Below are positions 30,501-36,712 of a DNA stretch of 64,000 nucleotides, piece after piece; the first letter of the stretch is position 1; the number at the start of each line of letters is the position of its first letter. Origin of the DNA: Asterias rubens (Eukaryota > Echinodermata > Asteroidea > Forcipulatida > Asteriidae); assembly GCF_902459465.1 (NCBI RefSeq), contig NC_047068.1, forward strand, positions 4,278,001-4,342,000, read 5' to 3'. The translations under genes were made by a program, and so were the position numbers. The notes below the pieces were generated by a model. It worked only from the letters and a program-made list of their open reading frames with translations. It was not told where the DNA came from and made no database searches.

Positions 30501-30625
30501 TCTAAAGCATTGTGCGTGTCACATTTGGCTCATGATATGTGTAATTTTATACTTTGACAGAGAAAGAAAAGAAGAGACGGAAAGAACAAGATGAGGATGA
30601 GCGGGTTATGGTGCCAGCTTCATGA
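18543..30625 (+). CDS. CHMP6: Charged multivesicular body protein 6, ESCRT-III subunit (six exons)
   Basis: Exons 18543-18599, 19187-19296, 19977-20151, 20976-21041, 29673-29820 and 30561-30625 join in phase to 206 aa (human about 201). The start MGGLFAKKSRVTEQDKAVL keeps the N-myristoylation glycine (Gly2). The basic helix 1-2 region (LKQQRDQLKKYQRKIENN, then KAKLLLKKKRYQEQ) and acidic C-terminal half are typical Snf7-domain layout. QLPDVPTDQLPEI (about 173-185) matches the CHMP6 MIM2 motif that binds VPS4. CHMP6 links ESCRT-II to ESCRT-III during inward budding at multivesicular bodies. Intron 4 (21042-29672) is 8.6 kb and contains three GPCR copies on the same strand. The head-to-head neighbour is GNPTG. 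No damage is seen; the last exon, with a highly charged EKKRRKEQDEDE stretch, is the least conserved. Confidence 0.96.
18835..18960 (+). mobile_element. SINE-3 copy in CHMP6 intron 1
   Basis: GGGCAGATAGCTAAGTTGGT (A box) and GGTTCAAATCCCACTCAAG (B box) form a tRNA-derived head, followed by TTGTTCTTTGTTCCACCCAA, the family tail. The anticodon stem is not paired, so it is not scored as a tRNA gene. Confidence 0.55.
19751..19945. repeat. TIR-8-like element in CHMP6 intron 2
   Basis: The left end CAATAGACCTTTCCCATAAA resembles the AATAGACCTTATGC end of the element at 30645. GCGCCATGTTTCTT near 19900 corresponds to the GCCGCCATCTT block. The right terminus near 19945 (CTGGGAAGGGTTTA) is unclear, so this is a tentative member ending just before exon 3. 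Confidence 0.4.
20175..20365 (-). mobile_element. SINE-2 copy in CHMP6 intron 3
   Basis: Read on the minus strand it gives a degenerate A box, GGTCGTGGGTTCAAATCCCA (B box) and ACAGTGCTAACACAC. It ends with AACCAAAATTAATATC next to an AAT-rich tract at 20160-20190. It begins only about 25 bp after the donor of exon 3. Confidence 0.6.
20785..20897. repeat. Second large hairpin with a perfect histone-type stem-loop
   Basis: ATGTATTGAATCTCTTTTGT and TTGGAGTG (20794-20820) pair with the complement at 20867-20897. GGCTCTTTTCAGAGCC occupies 20851-20866, followed by AACACTCCAACAAAAGAG. The general layout equals the hairpin at 7781-7916 but the arm sequence differs, so the histone-like core is the most conserved shared part. 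Confidence 0.75.
21225..21715 (-). mobile_element. Two tandem SINE-2 copies in CHMP6 intron 4
   Basis: Copies at about 21225-21480 and 21488-21715 are almost identical. On the minus strand each has GGTTGGTAAGACACTGCTC-like A-box sequence, GGGTTCGAATCCCACCCGAG (B box, intact in the second copy) and CACAGGACTCGGGAAAGTAC. The first copy has one base changed in the B box. The 5' stretches (GGATTCGAACTGCCTCTAGC) are also shared. The near identity suggests local duplication. Confidence 0.75.
21895..22085 (-). mobile_element. SINE-4 copy in CHMP6 intron 4
   Basis: On the minus strand AGCGCTCGTCTCTCACC and CTAGTTCGATTCCCAAC look like a tRNA-derived head. Towards the plus-strand left are CAGCGATCAAAAGTGTTTGAC and ACCACAGAGC blocks shared with 33955-34440. 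A third copy is at 57935-58110. Confidence 0.5.
22087..22395. mobile_element. TTAA-3 MITE, right-truncated
   Basis: It opens GAAAGGGTTTGGGTACTTTT and contains ACAAATCACAATGTC, GATGATAATGATAGGAGAAAG and ATGAAGCTGAAACTTCTACA. These are shared with the complete copy at 35917-36260. The right TIR is missing. It directly follows the SINE-4 copy. Confidence 0.7.
22716..23690 (+). pseudogene. Class A GPCR, copy 1, broken by an in-frame TGA
   Basis: This is the first of three tandem single-exon receptors (see 25285 and 28040). The frame runs from ATG 22716 to TGA 23688-23690 but has a stop at 23100-23102. The stop comes right after NYERFIGIS at the end of TM3, where copy 2 has CGA and copy 3 has CAA. 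The upstream ATG used by the other two copies is TTG here (22707). There is no frameshift: after the stop, TM4 (ending VWVIPVTVYLPRS), TM5, TM6 and NPVLYG in TM7 are all in frame and intact. A CGA to TGA change is a simple transition, so the break is probably recent, or could be an allele. As written it yields only 128 residues with three membrane segments, which would not signal. Readthrough or sequencing error are less likely alternatives. Confidence 0.85.
23822..24075. repeat. About 85-bp tandem repeat downstream of GPCR copy 1
   Basis: Two to three imperfect units each contain CTCCA-CACCATT, GTAACCCA, GGCTTCAGTACTCAGTGA, CAAACTGCAA, TCTTGT-GAAACAGTA and CTTAATCCATCA. The same unit follows copy 2 (about 26365-26480, one unit) and copy 3 (29135-29330, about two), so it belonged to the duplicated segment. 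A C8-A17 homopolymer run lies just before it at about 23776-23801. Confidence 0.75.
24382..24803 (+). mobile_element. SINE-1, complete, with 8-bp target duplication
   Basis: The 422-bp element has a tRNA-Ser/Leu-like head (GTTGGGCTGAGTGGTTAAGA, B box GGTTCAAGTCCCAG) and a central block with CCTTCGGATGGGACGTAAA. The 3' part AAAGCGCCTTGAGCATCAC runs to CGCGATATAAAAAGCCGC and an ATT-rich tail. ATGATGGA flanks it at 24374-24381 and 24804-24811. The paralogous position upstream of GPCR copy 3 (27493-27500) has a single ATGATGGA and no insert, so it is an empty site. This gives exact ends for the family. Confidence 0.9.
25285..26268 (+). CDS. Class A (rhodopsin-like) GPCR, tandem copy 2, intact
   Basis: A single-exon 327-aa receptor. 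TM1 has GFVGNVLV (N1.50), TM2 LNLAVAD (D2.50) and TM3 ends NYERFIGIS, with ERF in place of DRY. TM4 has W4.50 (AVWIIPVI), TM5 LPLAATIW (P5.50) and TM7 NSAINPVLYG (NPxxY). TM6 keeps the proline (FVLPG) but has V at the usual tryptophan toggle position. NIS and NSS glycosylation sites and a cysteine lie in extracellular loop 1, with a partner cysteine (DEC) in loop 2. The ligand and subfamily are unknown to me; it is an orphan, possibly lineage-specific. ATG 25285 matches the start of copy 3; a second ATG follows three codons later. It lies on the same strand inside CHMP6 intron 4, with about 170 bp of upstream sequence conserved among the copies. Confidence 0.9.
   Translation: MCNMDVFFTPSAVILVLIPIVGSIGFVGNVLVCVTIIYTKKLHNVTNLMILNLAVADALVSVSCAPYASISLEFSHSKNISLHSNSSHCPEDRLFQFTSTWIYYLFINCFRAHSVLSLTLANYERFIGISRSLQYTNFFTRRKITLLLLAVWIIPVIVYLPRSVFKIGQFKRDECVNGELQKPTASSILAMLLLFLPLAATIWMYIRILINLKQGARNLEEQGIQGPAQELHQAHKKVTSTLAIITTAFFIFVLPGAVWFSISLFLDADLFNIDVAIWNVFTLLSMMNSAINPVLYGFKYVQLRKAFISMVCRSCNQPRQPNQIGPL
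26729..26949. repeat. TIR-8 variant element between GPCR copies 2 and 3
   Basis: Left end AATAGACCATATTGAAT and right end ATTCAATTTGGTCTAT are inverted repeats of about 17 bp. Internal CGCCATCTTGTAGGGC and CGCCATGTTGTAGGGC occur twice, along with GACGTCA. These features ally it to the element at 30645-30802, which has AATAGACCTTATGC ends. About 221 bp, noncoding. Confidence 0.7.
28040..29020 (+). CDS. Class A (rhodopsin-like) GPCR, tandem copy 3, intact
   Basis: A single-exon 326-aa receptor. Its landmarks are those of copy 2, except that TM3 ends NFERFIGIS and TM7 reads NSAINPILYG. It differs most in extracellular loop 1 (YLTNISMNSNLIQC) and loop 2 (YHNNRDNCTIEELQEPL), the latter with an N-C-T glycosylation site. 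From ICL3 (QGARNLEEQGIQGPAQEL) to the end it is almost identical to copy 2, including the IGPL terminus. TM5 is instead closer to copy 1 (VIGIAATLLLLLPIA against VFGIAATLLLLLPIA). That mosaic pattern suggests exchange among copies. It is the last copy before CHMP6 exon 5, same strand as the host gene. Function unknown; membrane signalling through a G protein is expected from the family. Confidence 0.9.
   Translation: MGNMDVIIKTSAVLLVLMPIVGSIGFVGNVLVCVTIIYAKKLHNVTNLMILNLAVADALVSVSSAPTVSISLEYFYLTNISMNSNLIQCTADRLFQFNSTWIYYFFINCFRAHSVVSLTLANFERFIGISQPLKYTSYFTRRKITLLLLAVWIIPVIVCLPRSVLKIYHNNRDNCTIEELQEPLVIGIAATLLLLLPIAATIWMYIRILINLKQGARNLEEQGIQGPAQELHQAHKKVTSTLAIITTAFFIFVLPGAVWFSISLFLDADLFNIDVAIWNVFTLLSMMNSAINPILYGFKYVQLRKAFISMVCRCNQQRQPNQIGPL
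29135..29330. repeat. Two units of the GPCR-associated 85-bp repeat
   Basis: Two copies of CTCCAACACCA, GTAACCCACTATTGGCTTCA and GAATCAAACTGCAACAG lie just past copy 3, homologous to 23822-24075. They mark the right limit of the duplicated receptor segment. Confidence 0.7.
29504..29599 (+). pseudogene. Possible C-terminal fragment of a LINE-type ORF2
   Basis: The frame reads KDTGLKKAGLWTAIQDRTLW then RAITVGEHHPK and a stop at 29597-29599. An A-x-QDR-x-x-W-R tail near a stop codon is common at the end of some retroelement reverse transcriptase proteins. No upstream domain remains. It lies 75 bp before CHMP6 exon 5, so it is intronic. It could be chance, hence the low confidence. Confidence 0.35.
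29985..30118 (-). mobile_element. SINE-3 copy (tRNA-like, with good A box)
   Basis: On the minus strand GGGGTAGATAGCTCAGTTGG is followed by TAGAGCGCCGGCTTG, a convincing D-arm and A box. The T-arm side (GGTTGCAGGTTAAAGCCC) is degenerate and a GCAACCT unit is duplicated. The family tail TTGTTTCCATCCAAATTGTTC follows. The intact D-arm but broken T-arm argues for a SINE head rather than a tRNA gene. Confidence 0.55.
30127..30545. repeat. 139-bp higher-order tandem repeat in CHMP6 intron 5
   Basis: Three near-identical 139-bp units start at about 30135, 30274 and 30413. Each consists of three diverged subunits of about 46 bp, every subunit containing ACATTTGGCTCA followed by a TGTGTTA/TGCGTTA-like block. 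The three 139-bp units differ by only a few bases, so the second round of amplification is recent. It ends 15 bp before the last CHMP6 exon. Confidence 0.9.
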
Positions 30626-30644
30626 GACCATTATTTATCCCCAA

Positions 30645-30802
30645 TAGACCTTATGCATTGACGTCATCCAGCCGCCATCTTAGTGGTAAAACAATGACGA
30701 CATAATCAAAGGCGCACAGGTTTGGCCAATGAACGGTCCACTTTTTTTACCTCTAGGTGAGGGCGCCATATTGATATATGACATCATTCGCATAAGGTCT
30801 AT
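30645..30802. repeat. TIR-8 element (158 bp)
   Basis: Left AATAGACCTTATGCATTGAC and right GCATAAGGTCTAT are inverted repeats. Inside are GCCGCCATCTTAG and GCGCCATATTGA, the same CGCCAT theme as 26729-26949. It starts 20 bp past the CHMP6 stop, so it is likely transcribed in the 3' UTR. Confidence 0.7.
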
Positions 30803-31034
30803 AGATAGTTCCTACTTGATGCCACACATGGTCAGCCATCTTTACTGGCAATCATACAGCATTAACTCAGGACGTTTCTGGGTTAATACAGCATGGTGTA
30901 CATAGGAGATTCATTAAAATTCCTTGCCTTACTGGTCGGTGAGTTACTTGGGTTCGTAGGAAATGAGAATGCTTATAGCGCAGCTCTTAGCTGCCTGTAA
31001 TGATGACGTGTATCGGGAACTATCTATAGACTGC
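30798..31034. repeat. Second TIR element abutting TIR-8
   Basis: GTCTATAGATAGTTCC at the left and GGAACTATCTATAGAC at the right are perfect 16-bp inverted repeats. The interior has no open frame or known similarity. The left end overlaps the right end of the TIR-8 element, which suggests insertion into its terminus or a composite element. Confidence 0.7.
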
Positions 31035-31748
31035 AAGTCTTGTTAAATTTTTGGGTTATTTTTTTATGCAAGACACACCAGAGTTGGGACCCCTTTTGTT
31101 TCCACTTTCATCAGGAAATTTTCCTATGCGTTATCACCAAATTACTTAGTCATCAGAATGCTTTTCCTTTTATGTTCATGAAAAACTTATTGCAGAAAAT
31201 ATATTAAAAACTTTTAACTTGGTAAGCATACGTGTTGTAGCTTTCGATTCAGTTTGTTTTGATTTTCGCCAGTCACCCATCAGGCGGCATGGAACTCAAG
31301 TGTTCATACAATTGGGAATAATAACTGTTCTTGAAGTCCGTTTATGTACTGTTCATTTTATTTTAAGACACAAAGGCAGCATAGGCAGGCCTATCCCTCC
31401 TCATTCATATTTATTGGACTTAACTGTTGTGGGGGGGGGGGGGGTATTTAGCCAAGTACACTGCAATGGAAACGTGTCAATAATGTAGAGTCAGTACATG
31501 TACAAGAACAGCTCTTCTGTCTCGACAATGCATTGTCACGACTGGTAAGCAAGAAATTGTTCTTGGTGGTAATTTTACTTAAGTTTGTTGACCCCCAAGG
31601 TCATCTCACGCATGCATGCTGGGACGATGTAAAATGGCGACCATTAATTAATTCATGGTTGAATGAATAAAGTATCAGTTATCTAGAAATCAGAATGAAC
31701 GTGTGTCATCCTTTAATGTACACTCACGCTAGATATGGTGTTTATACT

Positions 31749-31905
31749 GATATGAAAAAATGTAGTATCTAATTTACCTTACTTTTTGAGATATGGCGGA
31801 GACAATGCTACAACACTATACGGTTTTGGTAAATTTGTGTGTATACACCCAAACCAATTGGTAGACTCCTATCACGTCTGCCATACCTCAAAAAGGCTTA
31901 CAAGA
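31749..31905. repeat. Short hairpin repeat with TATACACCCAAACCAA core
   Basis: CTTTTTGAGATATGGCGGAG at the left and CTGCCATACCTCAAAAAGGC at the right form arms. The apex holds GTGTGTATACACCCAAACCAA. A second copy with the same layout is at 38263-38395 (TTTTTAGGATATGGCAGAC to CCATACCTCAAAAAGGCT). Confidence 0.65.
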
Positions 31906-32574
31906 TATCCCTTTTTGTAAAAATAAGTGAAGGGGTTTTCAAGGGGTTTCAAGGTGTTGAACTTACACCAGCTCTAATTATCACAGTCATACCAGAAGTG
32001 GAGAGTGGCTGGGAAAACAGTATTTACCTCACATTTGTTGTGTAAGTCAGAGATTCTGGTTGGTTACTTAAAGCATCTCCAAGAAAATAACACCTGGATC
32101 AAGAGGCAGGCAGTTTCATTAGTCTTGAATGCTCTTTCTGATGATCTATTTGATTAAGCATGTCCCATTGGGGAGACCTCGGGGTCATGGAGTCTTGGTT
32201 TCAATTGTTTTTACTAATTTGCTGATTCAACAAGGCTGCCCTTGTCTCATGATGTGATTTGTTTTGATTTCTTCAAGTGAATCTTTTTAAAATGTGGAAC
32301 CTCTGTTGACGATTACCAAATCCAGCATTGATAGTGGTCATCAGATAGTGGTTTATAATTTGTCTAGGACATATAAAATCATACCCTTTTTGTTTCAAGA
32401 TTCATTTTGGCTCTGTGGCAAACTGACACCTTGCCAAGATTCAAGAGAGGAAAAACGTGAATAATAAAAATAGTGAGAACAAAAAAAACCCAAACAAACA
32501 ATAATTTTGATCTCTGTTTTGCATGCTGTGATATTAATGTAATAATTTGGTCTCCAAACTGCAAATGTTGACAG

Positions 32575-32755
32575 ATGATGTTTCAGGCCTGTATGTTTCG
32601 TTTTTGAAAGGGCAAGGGCACCAAGGCATTTTCTCCTTGTTAAAGGGCACCCTATGAGGAAACTGTAAGTTTCTACTGAGCATTTGAAGGGTACCAAGGC
32701 AATGATCAGGGGCCATGAAGACAATCGCCTTCGCTCAAACCTTGGGATTCCCATT
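32575..32755. repeat. REP-7 copy
   Basis: Contains TTTCAGGCCTGTATG, AAGGGCA-GGGCACCAAGGCATT, GGGCACCCTATGAGGAAA and GAAGACAATCGCCTTCGC, in the opposite orientation to the copy at 3425. It is followed at once by the ATT-type tail of a SINE-1. Confidence 0.65.
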
Positions 32756-32756
32756 G

Positions 32757-33165
32757 ATTTAAATAATAATAATAATATTTTTAAAGTGTTATATAGTGCA
32801 TGTATCTACCAACAAGGTACTCAAGTTGTTAGTATATACATTTTTATAGAAAGATATGTTATTGAAGTTATAAAATCCAAGGGTTTACAAGGTGCTACGG
32901 CACATTAAGCAGCCACAGCCAGGAACACAGGGGCATACCCCTTCTCTTTTCGATAAGTGCACTTGGTTCTTTTATTAGCATTACACAACACACAGTACCA
33001 GCGGCTCAACGTCCCATCTGAAGGACGAAGCAATGGTTAAGTGTCTTGCTTATTGACACAAAAGTCACGACTGGGGACTCGAACCCACACTCTGCTGATC
33101 AGAAACACCAGAGTTTGAGTTCGGTGCTCTTACATGTCTTATACCGCTCGGCCACGACACTTCCA
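32757..33165 (-). mobile_element. SINE-1 copy
   Basis: On the minus strand it starts near GTGTCGTGGCCGAGCGGTAT (33160-33141). It contains CTCTGGTGTTTCTGATCAGC and the B box GGTTCGAGTCCCCAGTCGTG, and ends with an ATT-rich tail at 32760-32780. The B box is exact, so this is one of the better-preserved heads; a short insertion lies in the A-box region. Confidence 0.75.
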
Positions 33166-33498
33166 CTCTAAAAGAACTCATTGTGAACTCAAAAAGCAAA
33201 ATCAAACAGCTAAATGTACAATTAATAGCAACTGTTTGCATTTTTTATTTCACTTGTTAAATATTAGTTGTTGCTCTTTCCTTCCCCCCCCCCCCCCAAA
33301 GTAAAGTAAATAGTATATAATGTTAGAAAAACAACACCTTCACAGTTTATGTTTAAAAATGTACAAATATTTACAAAATGCAGTATCAAAAGTTATTTCT
33401 TTTCAGCCAAAGAAATGTTGGAAGCAAATAATATACCAAAAAATATTACTTAGTATGTAAATAAAAAAATATACTGCATAAGAATCGCCTCTTTGCTT

Positions 33499-33868
33499 TT
33501 AAAGCCATTATACACTTTCGGTACAGAGAAGAAAAAAAAAAGTTCACAGATTTACAAATAATTTACAGGGTTTACAGAAGGTAATGGTGAAAGACTTCTC
33601 TTGAAATATTGTTCCATGAAATGCTTTACTTTTTGAGAAAACTTTAAAACAATATCAATTCTCGATAGCGAGAATTACGGATTTATTTTAAACACATGTG
33701 ATGACACGGCGAAACGTGCGGAAACAAGAGTTGGTTTTCCAGTTATTTTCTCCCGACTCCGATGACTGATTGAGCCTAAATTTTCACAGGTTTGTTATTT
33801 CATATATAAGTTGTGATACACAAAGTGTGGGACTTGGACAATACTGTTTACCGAAAGTGTGTAATTAA
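33499..33868. mobile_element. TTAA-2 MITE
   Basis: The left end is TTAAAGCCATTATACACTTT followed by CGGTA. The right end is TACCGAAAGTGTGTAATTAA, slightly mutated. Internal ATTCTCGATAGCGAGAATTA is a perfect short palindrome, and ACACGGCGAAACGTGCGGAAA is shared by all full copies. No coding capacity. Other copies are at 37539, 50079 and 54772. Confidence 0.8.
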
Positions 33869-33954
33869 TGAATCTATTTAGCAAATAAAATTCATTGATA
33901 ATAGTAAATATTAATAAATTGGGATGATAATCATCCTTTCTCGCAGCTGAGTAG

Positions 33955-34440
33955 CTGAATTGTGAAGGACACGGCTACAATGTTGTCCAGCCAAAAGCAT
34001 GCAAGGGAGACTGGCAGCCAGCCACATGTGACCATATATGACCACAGACCACAGCCAGAGATCAAAAGTGTTTTTTTTCCGGAGGGAAAGAAAACTTGAG
34101 AAAAGCGCTCAGGAGAGAAAGTAAAGTTTCCTTGGCATTAAAGGACTAGAAATATTGGGGGGGGGGGGTTTCAGAGTGAGGAAAAATGGAGAAAAGCACC
34201 CAGGAGAGATAGTACCGTAAAGTCTGTTCAGGGCCAATATTGCTCATCAGAACAATCATTATATCAGCTTCCTTGGCATTTAATGACTTAGAATATTTCT
34301 ATTCCCCCTGGACAGGATGCCAGTCCATTGCAGGTTTACTCCCACGCTCTCACCGGTACCCATTTTTTACTCCAAGGTGGAGAGAAGATGTTATGATAAA
34401 GTGCCATGCACAAGTTTGGCGACTGACCAGGCCAGGATAA
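33955..34440. mobile_element. SINE-4-related segment, composite
   Basis: GAAGGACACGGCTACAA is shared with 57950. ACCACAG-CCAGAGATCAAAAGTG is shared with 21960. CCAGTCCATTGCAGGTTTAC with CTCACCGGTACCCATTT resembles dispersed SINE bodies. A likely continuation (AGTAAGGAATCAAGCCAAGG, GTGAGAGGTGGGCGC) appears at 34920-34970 beyond a TTAA-1 copy. The boundaries are uncertain. Confidence 0.4.
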
Positions 34441-34465
34441 ACCCACATTCTGTAAAAAACAGAAC

Positions 34466-34838
34466 TTGAAGGGAAGGTACACGTTTGGTAATTAATCAAA
34501 ACAAATATTAACCTAAAAACTGACTTGGTAACGAGCATTGGAGAGCTGTTGATAGTAGAAAACATTGTGGAAAACAACTCCCTCTAAAGAAACATAGTAT
34601 GTGAGAAAGAGGTAATTTATCACTAAAATAATAAAAGACTTCAAGCTAGACGTCTTTTATTCCTATCTGAAAGCACACTAATTCCTCCAACAAGGGTGTT
34701 TTTTGGTCATCATTTGCTCACAACTTCAATGACCGATTAAGCCCAAATTTTCACAGGCTTGTTATTTTATGCTTATGCTGGAATACACCAAGTAAGAACA
34801 CTGGTCTTTGACAATTACCAAAGGTGTGTACAGTGCCA
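34466..34838. mobile_element. TTAA-1 MITE with eroded ends
   Basis: GGTAATTAATCAAAACAA, AACGAGCATTGGAGAGCTG and AACTCCCTCTAAAGAAACA track the family along its full length. The right end reads TTACCAAAGGTGTGTACAGTGCC. It appears to interrupt the SINE-4-related segment around it. Confidence 0.7.
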
Positions 34839-35000
34839 TAATTCCACCGATCTAGACCACTGGACCACAACACCTCATTCAGGAGAGAACCAGCACACAA
34901 CTCTCTACTCATTCATTGCCCTAGTAAGGAATCAAGCCAAGGCCACAGTAGTGAGAGGTGGGCGCAAGCCAGCCATTCAGTTTAAAGACAAAAATAGGAC

Positions 35001-35160
35001 TTAGGCACTGGACACCTTTGGTAATTGTCAAAGACCAGTATTTTAATTTGGTGTGTCCCAACATATATGCATAAAATACCAAGTCCATTTTCACATATAA
35101 CGAGCCATTCAAAATTGTGGACAATATCTCGAATGAAAAAAATGTACAATTTTTCAAGCA
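35001..35160. mobile_element. TTAA-1 left-end fragment, inverted orientation
   Basis: TTAGGCACTGGACACCTTTGG then GTAATTGTCAAAGACCAG shows that the fragment starts with the other terminus of the family. It loses similarity after about 160 bp. Confidence 0.5.
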
Positions 35161-35301
35161 AAAATTCAAACCAATAACAGTGTTCCTGACAATTTTTTTC
35201 TGGCCCGAGTATTCAAAACATGTCAGTGTGACACAACACAATAATAATCCATCCCGAAATGATTAAAACAAACAGTTGCAAAATCAGAAGATATTTCTAG
35301 T

Positions 35302-35668
35302 TTAAGACACTGGACACATTTGGTATTTATTAAAGACCAGAATTCTCACTTTGTGTATCCACCCCAATATATTATGTATAAAATAACAAATCTGTAAATA
35401 TTTTAACTCAATTGGTCATAGAATTTGCAAGAGAATAATGAAAGAAAAACAAAAGAAAAAAGAAATTTGTGTGCTTTTCAGATGCATAATATAAGGCTTC
35501 AGGTCTAAAGTCTTTTATTATTTGGGTGAGAAATTACCTCTTTTTAAAAAACTACATTACTTCAGAGGGAGCCCTTTTGTCACAATTTGTTATCTATCAA
35601 CAGCTCTCCAGTGCTTGTTATGCTAACAATTATTGTTAATAATTACCAATAGCGTCCAATGCCTTTAA
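35302..35668. mobile_element. TTAA-1 MITE, inverted orientation
   Basis: It begins TTAAGACACTGGACAC and ends GCGTCCAATGCCTTTAA. The inner order (AAAGACCAGAATTCTCAC first, AACAGCTCTCCAGTGCTTG last) is the reverse complement of the copy at 11804. An AAAGAAAAACAAAAGAAAAA purine run has expanded in its middle. Confidence 0.75.
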
Positions 35669-35916
35669 AATTGCTTGAATTGGGACACACCACACGATAA
35701 GTGATCCAAACAAAACCAATCTTAGAATGCTACAAAATTTATCTCTATGTTTGAATACAAATATATATATATTTTATTTTAAAGGTGTCAATGTCAATAT
35801 AAAGATATAATATATTCATTCACTTATAATAAAATAACTCTCTGTGATTAACAATGTTATAAGGAAACAGTATTATTGCAATATTTTGTACAATTATCCA
35901 AAAAGACAAGTCTATT

Positions 35917-36260
35917 TTAAAAGGTTTGGGTACTCTTTGTAGGACACAAAACACAATGTCCACAGATTTACATTAGGGTTTAAAGATAATGATGGTAGAA
36001 AGCTTTGCTTAAAACATTACTGGCTGTGATGTGATGTGATGTAGTATTTGAGTTAAACAATGTCACAACAATAATTTTTATGCGACTCTCATGAAAACAT
36101 TACTCTGTCAATTTCACCTTTTTCTTTCTCAAAAACTTCATGACTAATGAAGCTGAAACTTCTACAGGTAAATAATATTACATACATCTTCATTCACAGT
36201 GACTAGGGATTCATGTCATGGCTAAAAACTTGATCTACAAAATCTATCAAAACCCTTTAA
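35917..36260. mobile_element. TTAA-3 MITE, complete (344 bp)
   Basis: Left TTAAAAGGTTTGGGTACTCT, right CAAAACCCTTTAA, so a TTAA-flanked inverted-repeat element. Its body (CACAATGTCCACAGATTTAC, ATGAAGCTGAAACTTCTACA) defines the family also seen at 22087 and 36331. ATGTGATGTGATGTAG is a short slippage repeat unique to this copy. Confidence 0.75.
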
Positions 36261-36330
36261 GGCACTTTGTCAATTGATTTACAGTTGAGGCACATGGTGA
36301 CAAAAGTTTCTCTATAAAAAATAGATTTTA

Positions 36331-36475
36331 TTAAAGGGTCTAGGTACTTTTTGTGAAACTCACACAGTATGCAGATAATGATAGCAGAGAAAGCTTTCCT
36401 TAAAAGATTAATTGCTAATGTGTTGTATTTTTCAGAAATGAGTAACACAAGTCACAAAAATTATTTGAGTATGTA
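36331..36475. mobile_element. TTAA-3 left-end fragment
   Basis: Starts TTAAAGGGTCTAGGTACTTT and follows the family through GCAGATAATGATAGCAGAGA to GAAATGAGTAACACAAGTCAC, then stops. It lies 240-380 bp past the stop codon of the PH-PTB-Death gene and may be in its 3' UTR. Confidence 0.65.
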
Positions 36476-36712
36476 AAACGTATTTACAGACATTAGCATT
36501 AGATTGTGAGGTCCCTATGGAATCATGAACTATAACCCAGTTATTGCTCGCTTGTGCATTGGCCGCCAGCTATCAAAGGGCACCATCTTGAAGGGCACCC
36601 TACCTTAAAGCAGAACTTGGGCAAAACACACACCATTGCAAATCTTTGTGCTGGTCTGACAAAATACTGAAAACTGTGACTGTAAGAAAAACAGCTACAG
36701 GGCGAAGGATTT

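Larger units (their letters stand above)
30626..36712. other. Convergent intergenic region between CHMP6 and the PH-PTB-Death gene
   Basis: No coding exon is recognised. The region is tiled by repeats, listed separately: TIR elements at 30645-31034, a short hairpin repeat at 31749-31905, REP-7, SINE-1, TTAA-2, SINE-4, three TTAA-1 remnants and two TTAA-3 copies. AATAAA at 31666-31671 is one possible CHMP6 poly(A) signal, about 1 kb past the stop. On the minus strand AATAAA at 36332-36327 could serve the opposite gene. Confidence 0.5.

Noticed and set aside
32757-33165. A tRNA-Ser or tRNA-Leu gene
   Set aside because: The head has a good B box and long variable arm but continues into a SINE body and ATT-rich tail repeated at five other places.
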